From assembly GCA_937877535.1 (NCBI GenBank), contig CALFJF010000023.1, forward strand, positions 1 to 31,679: 31,679 nucleotides of DNA, written 5' to 3'. Shown here one piece after another: positions 1 to 7,886 of this stretch. Source of the DNA: an uncultured Treponema sp. (GTDB taxonomy: Bacteria > Spirochaetota > Spirochaetia > Treponematales > Treponemataceae). Under the pieces are notes generated by a model. That model was not told the DNA's origin. It searched no databases and worked only from the letters and a program-made list of their open reading frames with translations. How positions within the stretch are numbered: position 1 is the first letter of the stretch; each line of letters starts with the position of its first letter. A program made the translations under genes and the position numbers.

Positions 1-2
1 CT

Positions 3-443
3 CTTTCGCTCCACGAACTGAACATCCGCTCAATCCCAATCAACGCGCTCATGGCAATTCCTGGCACGCCGTTTGAAAACATCACTCCGCTCACCGAAGA
101 CGAAATCTTACGCACAATCGCGATGTTCCGATTCATCAACCCCGAAGCGAATATCCGCCTTGCCGCAGGGCGCAAACTGCTTTCCGAAAACGGCAAAAAA
201 GCGTTTGAATCGGGCTGTTCCGCCACTATTACAGGAAACATGCTCACCACGAGCGGAAGCACGATAAAAGGCGACATCGAAATGCTCACTAGCATGGGAC
301 GAACGATAAAAGCACAGAAAGGCACAACCTGCGACTCATGCGATTGCTTCTCAAACTGTGGAGATTCTTGCGCAAGCGACTGCGATTCAACATACAGCAG
401 CGATTGCGCGTGCGATTGCTCAAACGACAAAAATTGCGCATAA
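3..443 (+). CDS. bioB: Biotin synthase, C-terminal part (5' end outside window)
   Basis: Radical-SAM biotin synthase inserts sulfur into dethiobiotin using a sacrificial [2Fe-2S] cluster. The reading frame is open from base 3. Visible hallmarks are the SIPIN...IPGTP segment, then NPEANIRLAAGRK, which resembles the conserved RLAAGR/RLSAGR region near the cluster-binding Arg, and TGNMLTTSGSTIKGDIEML, typical of the BioB C-terminus. The SAM-cluster CxxxCxxC motif lies upstream of the window. Homologues normally end shortly after this point. Here the frame continues about 38 residues with ten cysteines (CDSCDC, NCGDSC, DCACDC), rich in Asp and Ser. The underlying DNA is repetitive (repeated gcgattgc). 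An outer-membrane gene starts 13 bases after the stop. The family call is confident; the role of the tail is unknown. Confidence 0.9.
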   Translation, partial: LSLHELNIRSIPINALMAIPGTPFENITPLTEDEILRTIAMFRFINPEANIRLAAGRKLLSENGKKAFESGCSATITGNMLTTSGSTIKGDIEMLTSMGRTIKAQKGTTCDSCDCFSNCGDSCASDCDSTYSSDCACDCSNDKNCA

Positions 444-456
444 TTCAAAATGTCGA

Positions 457-1104
457 ATGTCGCATTTTGAAAAAAGATTTTTTGCAATTCATCTGTCAAC
501 GAGGTTTACATTCCTTTTGATTTTTTTGATTCTCTCCGCGAACGCCTTTTGTCAAAGTGAAGAAAATTCTGCTTCCGCAGAGGCAGAATTTTCAAATTCC
601 GAAGAAAACGAGGTCGTTATCACGCATTTGTGGTCGCTCGACTTTGCGCTTCTTGCCACACAACTTACGAATCTTGGAATCGGCATTGGCGTTCAGTACG
701 AGCGGCAGATTGTTCCGCATTTTGCACTCAAAGGATATTTTGGTCATGCGGTCATCAACACGCGCTACGAAGATTATTATTGCGTTACGGTGAGTTTTGG
801 CGCGTTCACGGAATGGTATCCGCTTAGTCGGCAAATGCGAAAATTGTACGTTGGCATGGGCGGTTATTTTGACTATCTTGGCTACGTAAGCGATGAAAGT
901 CAAAATGAAGAGAGCGGCACGATTCTTTCGGTGATTCCGCAAATCGGCTACAAATTTTCGCTTCCCTGGCATCTTTTGCTCGACGTTCACTGCGGCTACA
1001 AATATGCGTATCAGACAAACGGCGAAATTTACGGCAAAGCAGGCGATTATCTAAAACGCGGATTTCAGTATGGACTAAGTTTGAAGCGCGTTTTACAGCA
1101 ATAA
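457..1104 (+). CDS. Predicted outer-membrane beta-barrel protein
   Basis: A 215-residue protein of unknown specific function. The N-terminus has charged residues, then a hydrophobic stretch (FTFLLIFLILSANAF) and a likely signal-peptidase site near AFC/Q, so it is exported. After an acidic Glu/Ser-rich linker the chain alternates polar and hydrophobic residues with Gly and aromatics (IGIGVQYERQIVPHFALKGYFGH; FSLPWHLLLDVHCGYKYAY) and ends in a hydrophobic/Gln strand, as small outer-membrane barrels do. Start ATG 457 was chosen because it puts the signal peptide at the N-terminus; an in-frame start at 358 would lie inside bioB. No strong Shine-Dalgarno is visible, so translation may be coupled to bioB, 13 bases upstream. 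A Cys at the cleavage region leaves a lipoprotein possible, though the lipobox is poor. Confidence 0.65.
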   Translation: MSHFEKRFFAIHLSTRFTFLLIFLILSANAFCQSEENSASAEAEFSNSEENEVVITHLWSLDFALLATQLTNLGIGIGVQYERQIVPHFALKGYFGHAVINTRYEDYYCVTVSFGAFTEWYPLSRQMRKLYVGMGGYFDYLGYVSDESQNEESGTILSVIPQIGYKFSLPWHLLLDVHCGYKYAYQTNGEIYGKAGDYLKRGFQYGLSLKRVLQQ

Positions 1105-1150
1105 AATCGAGCGAGTGGCATTTTTGCGTTTTTACTCGCTCGATTTTTTT
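1104..1150. terminator. Bidirectional terminator between convergent genes
   Basis: A perfect 13-bp inverted repeat (AAATCGAGCGAGT, 1104-1116, and its complement 1134-1146) with a 17-base loop. T-runs follow on the plus strand and, as A's before the left arm, on the minus strand. It separates the outer-membrane gene from the convergent thioesterase gene and could serve both. Confidence 0.85.
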
Positions 1151-1177
1151 GCAAAATGAACAAATCTTTCGATTTTT

Positions 1178-1951
1178 TTATTGCCAAAACAGTTCCGATT
1201 CAAACGAAACGCCAGCGTCTGTTTTTCCCGAAAGCGAGATTTTTTTGGAAGCCGCGTCGGATTTTCCAAAAACGCGGAGCGTTTCGCCGAGCATTGCTTC
1301 TTTTGCGTAATTGAGCCGAAAATCGCAAAAATCGCGCGAAAATTCGTCTTCTGGAAGTGCGTCAGAAATAAACGCGCCGTAACGAGAGTTTGTTGTGTGC
1401 GCGTTTGCGTCGATGTCGCTGTGCCGAATCTCGCGCTCACTCCACAGAACGCTTCCTTCGGCGGGGACAATTTTTCCCGCGGGAAGGCAATTATGCTCGC
1501 TTTGAAAATCGGTCGGCTCACGAAGATTCATTTCGTTGAATTTTTTGACTGGAAGGATTCTGCGAGCGTTCAAATCAACCAAAAGCCACGTGCTGATTCC
1601 GCTCACGAGGTTTTCGCCCTCTTTTGAGTCGATTTCGTAAGCGCGAACAAATTGGAGCGGCTCGCTTTTTTCTTCCCATGTCCGCACACAAATGCGCTCG
1701 TTTTCGCGCGGAATCCTGTGAAATCGAAACGAACATCGAGAAACCAAAATCGCCACGCCACGCGAAGCGAGAACTTCGCGACTCATTCCGCGTGCTGCCC
1801 AATCTTCAACCGCCGTGTCAGACGTAAGGCGCAACAATTCCGAAAGCGTCAGTTTTTTATTCGCCCCACATTGCGAAAAATACACCATCGATTCATTGAA
1901 AAATTCCATCGTTCCGTTCTTTTTTTCGTGCCACTGCCTAAACTCTGCCAT
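1178..1951 (-). CDS. Acyl-ACP thioesterase family protein
   Basis: A 257-residue protein resembling the FatA/FatB-type acyl-ACP thioesterases found in many anaerobes, which release fatty acids from acyl carrier protein. Two hot-dog folds are suggested. The first has LSELLRLTSDTAVEDWAARG and, later, RIPRENERICVRTWEE. The second has REIRHSDIDANAHTTNSRYG, matching the conserved D-x-N-x-H-x-N-N-x-x-Y catalytic region (here DANAHTTNSRY). Start ATG 1951 was chosen for the strong GGAGGA four bases upstream; an upstream TTG (1969) is less likely. It is convergent with the outer-membrane gene and divergent from dnaE. It fits a lipid-remodelling role, but the substrate chain length cannot be told. Confidence 0.85.
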   Translation of the reverse strand: MAEFRQWHEKKNGTMEFFNESMVYFSQCGANKKLTLSELLRLTSDTAVEDWAARGMSREVLASRGVAILVSRCSFRFHRIPRENERICVRTWEEKSEPLQFVRAYEIDSKEGENLVSGISTWLLVDLNARRILPVKKFNEMNLREPTDFQSEHNCLPAGKIVPAEGSVLWSEREIRHSDIDANAHTTNSRYGAFISDALPEDEFSRDFCDFRLNYAKEAMLGETLRVFGKSDAASKKISLSGKTDAGVSFESELFWQ

Positions 1952-2023
1952 ATTTCCTCCGCAATTCAAAAAATCACCTTGATTTTACATGATACAACCA
2001 AACCGCCCGTTTACGCAAAAGGT

Positions 2024-2088
2024 CGTCATTTTGAAAAAGCGGTAGCGGAAATTTTGGCAAGCAGATGTTTCGCTACGCGCAACATGAC
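2024..2088. repeat. REP-like palindromic repeat, GTCAT...ATGAC family (type B)
   Basis: Begins GTCATTTTGA and ends AGATGTTTCGCTACGC...ACATGAC. The same architecture recurs at 19163-19214, 21451-21533 and 30686-30742, with a half copy near 23671. Arms are complementary, so a hairpin is possible. It lies in the divergent spacer between the thioesterase and dnaE genes. Confidence 0.7.
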
Positions 2089-2124
2089 CGCATATTCCCG
2101 CTTTTCCGTGGTGCGCAAAGAAAC

Positions 2125-2172
2125 TCGGTGGTTGAGCAAAAGAACTCGGTGGTTGAGCCTGTCGAAACCACC
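2125..2172. repeat. REP-like palindromic repeat, GGTGGTTGAG...CGAAACCACC family (type A), partly duplicated
   Basis: The unit GGTGGTTGAGCCTGTCGAAA continues to ACCACC, giving a hairpin. Its left half (CTCGGTGGTTGAGC) occurs twice in tandem, 24 bases apart. The family recurs at 6590-6670, 15255-15330, 20665-20700, 23731-23826 and 24826-25023. Confidence 0.8.
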
Positions 2173-2191
2173 ATTTTCAAAAAATGAGAGT

Positions 2192-2220
2192 ATCACGTTA
2201 GATTGATTTTCTGCTACAAT
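2192..2220 (+). promoter_or_regulatory. Possible dnaE promoter
   Basis: A -10-like TACAAT at 2215-2220 sits 41 bases before the start codon. The -35 (ATCACG, 17-bp spacing) is weak. The stretch TTGATTTT..TGCTAYAATA..T.TATTC is nearly repeated before the sugar-phosphate isomerase gene (13053-13081), which supports a shared promoter form. Confidence 0.4.
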
Positions 2221-2261
2221 AGATGTATTCAAAAATCTCGCTTTGATTTTAAGGAAAAAAA

Positions 2262-5200
2262 ATGGCAGATTACCACACATTCCCAGCCGCTCCAGAAGGA
2301 ACTCCAGAGGCGAACTTTGTTCATTTGCACGTTCATTCGGATTATTCGCTTTTGGATTCGTGTGCGAGTATCGACAAATTGGTGGCAAAGGCAAAAAGCC
2401 TAAACATGAAGGCTCTCGCGCTCACTGACCACGGAAATATGTTTGGTGCGCTCAATTTTGAAAAACTGTGCCACGTAAACGGCATAAATCCAATCGTCGG
2501 TTCGGAATTTTATATTACGGAAAATCACAACGTCGATAAACCAACTCGATACGGCTCAAAATATTTTCACTTGATTTTGCTCTGCAAAAATCAAAAAGGC
2601 TATGAAAATATGTCTTGGCTTTCGAGCAATTCGTTTACGGACAAAAACAGTTTGTATTACGGAAAACCGAGAATCGATTTTGAGATGCTCAAGGAGCGGC
2701 ACGAAGGAATAATTTGCCTTTCTGCGTGTATTGCGGGCGAACTTCCGCAAATTCTTTTGAACGACAAAAACGCAGACGCGGAGGCGGAGGCGTTTGTAAA
2801 AAAATATTCTGAATTGTTTGGCAAAGACCATTTTTACATTGAATTGCAAGACCACGGACTCAAAGACCAAAAAATCGTAAATCCAAAACTCATCGCGCTT
2901 GCAAAAAAAATGAACATTCCGCTCGTTGTTACAAACGACATTCACTACGTTGAAAAAGAAGACGCGGAGGCTCAAGATGCGCTCCGTTGCATTGGATTCA
3001 AAAAAATCCTCACAGAACCGCATCAAACAATGGGCGACGGGCTTTCCGAGTGGTATTTTAAGACCGAAGAAGAAATGCGTTCTCTTTTTCCAGATTTGCC
3101 CGAAGCCTACGAAAACACGGTAAAAATTGCGAATATGTGCGACCTGACGATTCATCAGTATAGCACGCCAGAACTCAAAAGTTGTCTTCCAAGATTTGAG
3201 CTTCCGTTGGAATTTCGCACGCACGGCGACGATTACGAAAAAAATCAAAACGATTTTGTGCGCCACATCGTCGAAAAGGGACTGCGCGACCGTTATGGAG
3301 AAATTACGCCAGAAATTCGCGCCCGTGCAGAATACGAACTCGGAATCATTTTCAAAATGGGATTTTCGGGCTATTTTTTAATCGTTTGGGAATTTATCAA
3401 CTGGGCAAAAGAACACAAAAAGCCGATTGGTCCTGGGCGTGGCTCTGGTGCGGGGTCGCTTGTGGCTTACGCGATGACGATTACGGACATTGACCCGTTC
3501 CGATTCAAACTGATTTTTGAACGATTTTTGAATCCTGAGCGCGTTTCCATGCCTGATTTTGACGTGGACATGGACTTCGATTTTCGGCAAGACATCATCG
3601 AGCATACGCGCACGCTCTACGGAGAGCCGCAAGTGGGGCATATCGTAACGTTTGGAACGCTAAAGGCAAAGCAAGTTATTGCGGACGTGGGACGAGTTTT
3701 GGGCATTCCGCTTTCCGAAGTGAATATGCTCAAAAGCAAAGTTTCAGAAAATCTTAAAGCAACGCTCAAAAATTGCTTTGAGCCAGCGAACGAAAAATTC
3801 CCCGACGGTGGGCAACTTGCAGAATTTCGGCACGACCCGCGCTACGAACGGCTTTTTAACATCGCAGAAAAACTCGAAGGTTGCAAAAGAAACACGGGAC
3901 TTCACGCTTCGGGCATGGTGATTGGACTTACGGCGTTGCCAAATTGGGCACCCGTGTTCAAAGACGCAAAAACGGGCGAAGTTGCCGTGCAATACACGAT
4001 GGACATTATTGAGCCGTGCGGACTTGTCAAATTCGACTATCTTGGACTCAAAACGCTCTCTTTGATTCGCTACGCCGAGGAAATCATAAATCGCCACAAA
4101 AAGCCTTCCGAGCCAGAGTTTGATTGCTCAAAAGTAAGCGAAACTGACAAAAAAACGTTCGAGTTGTTTTGCCGAGGAGATTCGGTTGCCGTGTTTCAAT
4201 TTGAGTCGCCAGGAATGCAAAAGATTTTGCGCCAGTTTCAGCCAGAAAAACTGGAAGATTTGGTCGCACTCAACGCGCTCTATCGTCCGGGACCAATGGA
4301 TTACATTCCAAATTACATCGACGGAAAATGGAAGCCCGAAACGGTGCATTATCCAGACCCGTGTTTGGAGGACATTCTCAAAGAAACGTATGGCGTAATG
4401 GTTTATCAAGAGCAAGTTATGCAAGTTTCTCAAAAAATCGCGGGATTTTCGCTTGGCGGCGCGGATATGCTCCGTCGCGCAATGGGAAAGAAAAAGCCAG
4501 AAGTCCTCATGGGTAAAAAAATCGAATTTGAAGAAGGCGCGGTAAAGCAAGGTTTTTCAAAAGAACACGCCGACGAAATTTTTGAAATTATGATTCCGTT
4601 TGCGGGCTACGGATTTAACAAATCTCACGCGGCAGCGTACTCGGTTTTGGCGTATCGAACGGGGTATCTAAAAGCGAATCATCCCGCTGAGTTTATGGCG
4701 GCAAACCTTACAAACGAAATCTCAACGACGGACGGACTTCCAAAATACATTGCCGAAGCGCGTCGCATGGGAATTGCGGTTGACCCGCCCGACGTAAATC
4801 GAAGCGCGGTGCGATTTGACGTAATCAACGGACGAATCGTGTTTGGGCTGCTTGGAATAAAAGGGCTTGGCGAATTGGCGGCAAACGAAATCGTTTTGGA
4901 GCGAGAAAAAGGCGGCGCGTTCAAAACGTTCATGGATTTTTTGCTTAGAATGATGGAACACGCGGATTCTTCTGGGAAACGCGCGATTACCAAAAAAGCC
5001 GTTGAGGTTTTGATAAAAAGCGGCGCGTTCGATTCTCTTGATAAAAATCGTCCAACGATGCTTGAAAGTCTTGAATCCGCGTTCGATTATGCGGAAAACG
5101 TTGTGAGCGGCACGGGAGAAGGGCAAATCGACCTTTTTGGTGGCACTGACGAAAAAACGTTTGTGGAATACGAGTTTTTAGAAAAAGACGACATTTCAAA

Positions 5201-5900
5201 AATCGAAAAACTCAACATGGAAAAAGAGTTAATCGGGATTTTTCTTTCGGGGCATCCGCTCGACGATTACAAAAAAGCGATTGAAAACGCAACGCTTTCT
5301 TCGCAGACAATCGAGCGGCTCACAAAGGCGGAAAAGGCTGAAAAAAAACGGCTCAAAGACAGCGGCGCGGGCTGGGAAGTGATGAAAGGATTTGGAAAAA
5401 CGCACATTGCCGTGGGACTTCTTTCGGAACTCAAAGAATTTACAACAAAAACGGGAAAAGTCATGGCGTTTGGAAAACTCCGCGATTATAATGGCGAATT
5501 TGACCTGACTTTTTTTGAGCGAACGTGGCAAGCGGTAAAAGGAACGCTCAAAATCGAGCAAGTTTACGCTTTTAAGGGCAAACTCGACTCAAATCTTGAG
5601 CGCGAATCAAAATCGCTCATTGTGGACGAGGTGATTCCGCCAGAAAAAGTCGAAGAAAAGGCGACAAAAGAATTGCACGTTTTGATAAACGCTCCAAAAT
5701 CCTCGGACGACCACGACTTTTTTTCGTTGAAAGATTTTTTGTACGGAAATCGAGGTCCTCTTGCCGTTTTCTTTCACGTAGACGAAGGCAAATCGTCTTA
5801 CACAATTCGCGCGTCGTCGCAAATGACTGCGCCCGCAACAAAAGAGTTTTTGGCAAAACTCAAAAGCGAGCCGATTGTCCGCGAAGTGTGGACTGCGTAA
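2262..5900 (+). CDS. dnaE: DNA polymerase III subunit alpha
   Basis: The replicative polymerase catalytic subunit, 1212 residues, slightly longer than the E. coli protein. Domains in order: an N-terminal PHP domain (residues ~18-290) with HLHVHSDYSLLD (His21, His23, His25) and TNDIHY; a polymerase core with GPGRGSGAGSLVAY (~390) and the catalytic aspartates in PDFDVD (431-436); KANHPAEFMAANLT near residue 810; a helix-hairpin-helix region; and a C-terminal OB-fold region (~1040-1130). PHP metal ligands that are degenerate in E. coli look intact, as in PHP-proofreading DnaE proteins. AAGGA lies six bases before ATG 2262. A YggT-family gene follows after 48 bases that contain a short hairpin, suggesting a possible operon. 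The gene looks complete. Confidence 0.97.
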   Translation: MADYHTFPAAPEGTPEANFVHLHVHSDYSLLDSCASIDKLVAKAKSLNMKALALTDHGNMFGALNFEKLCHVNGINPIVGSEFYITENHNVDKPTRYGSKYFHLILLCKNQKGYENMSWLSSNSFTDKNSLYYGKPRIDFEMLKERHEGIICLSACIAGELPQILLNDKNADAEAEAFVKKYSELFGKDHFYIELQDHGLKDQKIVNPKLIALAKKMNIPLVVTNDIHYVEKEDAEAQDALRCIGFKKILTEPHQTMGDGLSEWYFKTEEEMRSLFPDLPEAYENTVKIANMCDLTIHQYSTPELKSCLPRFELPLEFRTHGDDYEKNQNDFVRHIVEKGLRDRYGEITPEIRARAEYELGIIFKMGFSGYFLIVWEFINWAKEHKKPIGPGRGSGAGSLVAYAMTITDIDPFRFKLIFERFLNPERVSMPDFDVDMDFDFRQDIIEHTRTLYGEPQVGHIVTFGTLKAKQVIADVGRVLGIPLSEVNMLKSKVSENLKATLKNCFEPANEKFPDGGQLAEFRHDPRYERLFNIAEKLEGCKRNTGLHASGMVIGLTALPNWAPVFKDAKTGEVAVQYTMDIIEPCGLVKFDYLGLKTLSLIRYAEEIINRHKKPSEPEFDCSKVSETDKKTFELFCRGDSVAVFQFESPGMQKILRQFQPEKLEDLVALNALYRPGPMDYIPNYIDGKWKPETVHYPDPCLEDILKETYGVMVYQEQVMQVSQKIAGFSLGGADMLRRAMGKKKPEVLMGKKIEFEEGAVKQGFSKEHADEIFEIMIPFAGYGFNKSHAAAYSVLAYRTGYLKANHPAEFMAANLTNEISTTDGLPKYIAEARRMGIAVDPPDVNRSAVRFDVINGRIVFGLLGIKGLGELAANEIVLEREKGGAFKTFMDFLLRMMEHADSSGKRAITKKAVEVLIKSGAFDSLDKNRPTMLESLESAFDYAENVVSGTGEGQIDLFGGTDEKTFVEYEFLEKDDISKIEKLNMEKELIGIFLSGHPLDDYKKAIENATLSSQTIERLTKAEKAEKKRLKDSGAGWEVMKGFGKTHIAVGLLSELKEFTTKTGKVMAFGKLRDYNGEFDLTFFERTWQAVKGTLKIEQVYAFKGKLDSNLERESKSLIVDEVIPPEKVEEKATKELHVLINAPKSSDDHDFFSLKDFLYGNRGPLAVFFHVDEGKSSYTIRASSQMTAPATKEFLAKLKSEPIVREVWTA

Positions 5901-5948
5901 AATTGAATAAAAAGAAAGGCGCAATCGCCCTTTCAAAAAGGAGAACGT

Positions 5949-6554
5949 ATGACTTTAAGTCCTGTTATTGTTAGCATTTTTCCGTTTGTTTCTGGCGCGA
6001 TTTCGCTGTACACGCTTTTGTGCCTTGTTCGCATTTTTCTTACCTGGATTCCCGAAGCGGAGCGAAGTGCGGTTGGAAGATTTCTTTCTCGAATCTGCGA
6101 CCCGTATCTCGATTTGTTCAAAAAACTCGATTTTTTGCGCTTTGGAGCGTTTGACCTTTCGCCGATTGTTGCGCTTGGCGTTTTGTGGGCATTTTCGTAT
6201 CTGCTGAACGCGCTTTCCGCTGGTTCTTCTTTTTCGCTTCATCTTTTAATCGAAGTTCTTTTGGGACTTGCATGGCAAATTGCGTCGTCGGTTTTGTGGA
6301 TGTTTTTGATTTTTTTGATAATTCGACTTATTGTTTTGCTCTTTTCAAAATCGACATACGGAACGATTTGGGACCAAATTGACCGCTCGATTTCTCCGAT
6401 TTTGTTCAGAATTGCCGCGCCGTTTTATCGAGGAAAACCGATTTCCTTCAAAGGCGCGCTCATTATTTCCGCAGTTACAATCGTCGTTTTTGAATTGATT
6501 GGAAGATGGTGCGTACAATTTTTGGTCGGCATCGTGCGTCTAATCCCGATGTAA
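5949..6554 (+). CDS. YggT-family integral membrane protein
   Basis: A 201-residue membrane protein with two repeats of the YggT type. Each begins with hydrophobic helices followed by a short conserved loop: the first has LVRIFLTWIPEAE...FLSRICDPYLDLF (residues ~25-60) and the second has LIIRLIVLLF...WDQIDRSISPILFRI (~120-155). YggT proteins have been linked to osmotic tolerance and cell division; the exact role here is unknown. AGGAG lies just before ATG 5949. The gene follows dnaE by 48 bases on the same strand. Its stop abuts a repeat-rich gap. Several hydrophobic helices (roughly four to five) are evident. The family assignment is firm, the function is not. Confidence 0.85.
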   Translation: MTLSPVIVSIFPFVSGAISLYTLLCLVRIFLTWIPEAERSAVGRFLSRICDPYLDLFKKLDFLRFGAFDLSPIVALGVLWAFSYLLNALSAGSSFSLHLLIEVLLGLAWQIASSVLWMFLIFLIIRLIVLLFSKSTYGTIWDQIDRSISPILFRIAAPFYRGKPISFKGALIISAVTIVVFELIGRWCVQFLVGIVRLIPM

Positions 6555-6566
6555 CAAAATTTTGGT

Positions 6567-6708
6567 GGTGTTACAGAAAGTATGCTGGGAGCGGTGGTCC
6601 GGTAGACCGAAGGTCGTATCGAAACCACCGTAGCGTAAGAAGATGGTGGTTTCGACAAGCTCAGGCCACCGCATATTGCTTACAGGTCAGCATATATTTT
6701 GTAACATC
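6567..6708. mobile_element. MITE-like element, copy 1, with 20-bp terminal inverted repeats around a type A palindrome
   Basis: The left end GGTGTTACAGAAAGTATGCT (6567-6586) matches the reverse complement of the right end (6689-6708, GATGTTACAAAATATATGCT). Two type A palindromes lie inside (GGTGGTCCGGTAGACC..., and GGTGGTTTCGACAAGCTC...). The same ends recur at 9690-9768 and 21417-21566. No coding capacity. Confidence 0.7.
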
Positions 6709-6822
6709 TCTAAAATTTTTATAAATCATCACGCTTTTTCAAAATGTGCAAAACATTGCGAGGATTTTGTACAATTTTCAGAAAAAATGCAAAATTTTCA
6801 AAGATTTTCTATCAAAAGAGGG

Positions 6823-6851
6823 TTGAAAAAAATTTCAAGATAATGTATTCT
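6823..6851 (+). promoter_or_regulatory. Promoter for a predicted small RNA
   Basis: -35 TTGAAA (6823-6828), 17-bp spacer, -10 TATTCT (6846-6851). No open reading frame follows; a terminator lies 47 bases beyond the -10. Confidence 0.6.
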
Positions 6852-6857
6852 CTTTTT

Positions 6858-6938
6858 CAGCAGCAAGAAATGCGGTCGGATTATTTCCACCCAGTAGCCT
6901 CCGCGCAGTTTCTCCTCCTTTACGCGCGGGGGTTTTTT
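6858..6938 (+). ncRNA. Predicted small RNA or leader RNA (~80 nt), unknown family
   Basis: Bounded by the promoter at 6823-6851 and an intrinsic terminator: CCTCCGCGC (6898-6906) pairs with GCGCGGGGG (6924-6932), followed by six T's. An alternative pairing, GAAATGCG (6867-6874) with CGCA-G-TTTC (6904-6912), uses the same left arm and would break the terminator, so an attenuation switch is possible. The next gene has its own promoter further on, so a free-standing RNA is equally likely. I do not recognise the family; 6S, 4.5S and T-box signatures are absent. Confidence 0.5.
6898..6938 (+). terminator. Intrinsic terminator of the predicted small RNA
   Basis: 9-bp GC-rich stem with one T-G wobble and a 17-base loop, then TTTTTT. 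Confidence 0.75.
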
Positions 6939-6985
6939 ATTGCCAAATACCGCAAAGAAACTCAATTTTAGGACAGGTCGCTTTT

Positions 6986-7016
6986 TTGACATGGAAACAA
7001 TGATTAAAAATATGTT
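6986..7016 (+). promoter_or_regulatory. Promoter of the alpha/beta hydrolase gene
   Basis: A consensus -35 TTGACA (6986-6991). The -10 is AATATG at 17-bp spacing or TATGTT (7011-7016) at 19. The second would place transcription start on or next to the start codons at 7020/7029, giving a leaderless or very short-leader mRNA, consistent with the lack of a Shine-Dalgarno. Confidence 0.5.
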
Positions 7017-7019
7017 AAA

Positions 7020-7838
7020 ATGAAATCCATGAAGGAAAAAATTGACCTTCCGCTCAACTACGCGGGAAAACTGTTCAACTCAAATCAAAAACCATTTTTG
7101 AAAACGTACCTCCTCGATTCGCAAAAAGAACGCCCGCTTGTTCTCATTTGTCCTGGCGGCGGTTACAATCATCTTTCTACGCGGGAAGCCGAGCCTGTCG
7201 CGCTCCAAATGAACGCGATGGATTTTCATGCGGCGGTTCTTTCGTATTCTCTTGCGCCAATGGAATTTCCTGCCGCCCTGTGCGACCTTGCCGAAGCGGT
7301 TTCGCTGGTGAGAAGAAACGCAAAAAAGTGGAACGTCGATTCGTCTTCAATAATTGTGGCGGGATTTAGCGCGGGCGGACATCTTGCAGCTTCGCTTGGG
7401 TGCTTTTGGCGGTCGGGGATTTTGCAAGATTTGCTTCCGTACAAACCAGAAGAAACCCGCCCAAATCGGCTTTTGCTGTGCTATCCCGTAATCACGGCGG
7501 ACAGACGATTTTGCCACGAAGAGTCAATCGCGAATGTGCTTGGAAAAAACAATCTTGACCTTCGCGACGTTGTGAGTCTTGAACTTCACGTTGATGATTC
7601 GTTTCCGCCGACTTTTCTTTGGCACACGGTTTCCGACGAAACTGTTCCTTTGGAAAATTCGCTGTTCTTTGCGTCCGCCCTCCGAGAAGCAAAAATCCCG
7701 TTTGAGTTTCATGCGTTTGAGCGCGGAAGTCACGGGCTTGCCCTTGCCACAAAAGAAACCGCAAAAAGCGACGGCTCGTGCCAAGAAAAAGAATGTTGCG
7801 TTTGGCCGGCTTTATTTAGAAATTGGCTTGAATGTTAG
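7020..7838 (+). CDS. Alpha/beta hydrolase (esterase family)
   Basis: A 272-residue cytoplasmic hydrolase with no signal peptide. The oxyanion-hole loop PGGGYNHLS comes first, then the nucleophile elbow GFSAGG (Ser117), the acid in HTVSDETVP (Asp206) and the base in RGSHGL (His238): a complete triad in the right order. The layout resembles the BD-FAE/acetyl-xylan esterase-like group (COG0657 type), which deacylates carbohydrates or small esters; the substrate is not shown by sequence. ATG at 7020 and ATG at 7029 are both possible, and neither has a clear Shine-Dalgarno. A C-terminal CQEKECC cluster is unusual. pepF follows 48 bases downstream on the same strand. Confidence 0.85.
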   Translation: MKSMKEKIDLPLNYAGKLFNSNQKPFLKTYLLDSQKERPLVLICPGGGYNHLSTREAEPVALQMNAMDFHAAVLSYSLAPMEFPAALCDLAEAVSLVRRNAKKWNVDSSSIIVAGFSAGGHLAASLGCFWRSGILQDLLPYKPEETRPNRLLLCYPVITADRRFCHEESIANVLGKNNLDLRDVVSLELHVDDSFPPTFLWHTVSDETVPLENSLFFASALREAKIPFEFHAFERGSHGLALATKETAKSDGSCQEKECCVWPALFRNWLEC

Positions 7839-7886
7839 ATAAAAACAAAAATCGATTCTGTTACAAAAATCAAAAGGAAAATAAAA

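Noticed and set aside
1181..1627. 148-codon plus-strand frame
   Set aside because: Antisense to the thioesterase gene, which has the motifs and ribosome site; low-complexity Arg/Phe-rich translation.
2024..2172. CRISPR-like repeat array
   Set aside because: Repeats are palindromic, irregularly spaced and scattered singly over the window, with no cas genes and no constant spacer length.
6858..6938. Riboswitch or T-box (reverse strand contains CTGGGTGGAAATA)
   Set aside because: The T-box GGGTGG match is on the strand lacking the terminator, without a specifier hairpin; no known riboswitch core recognised.
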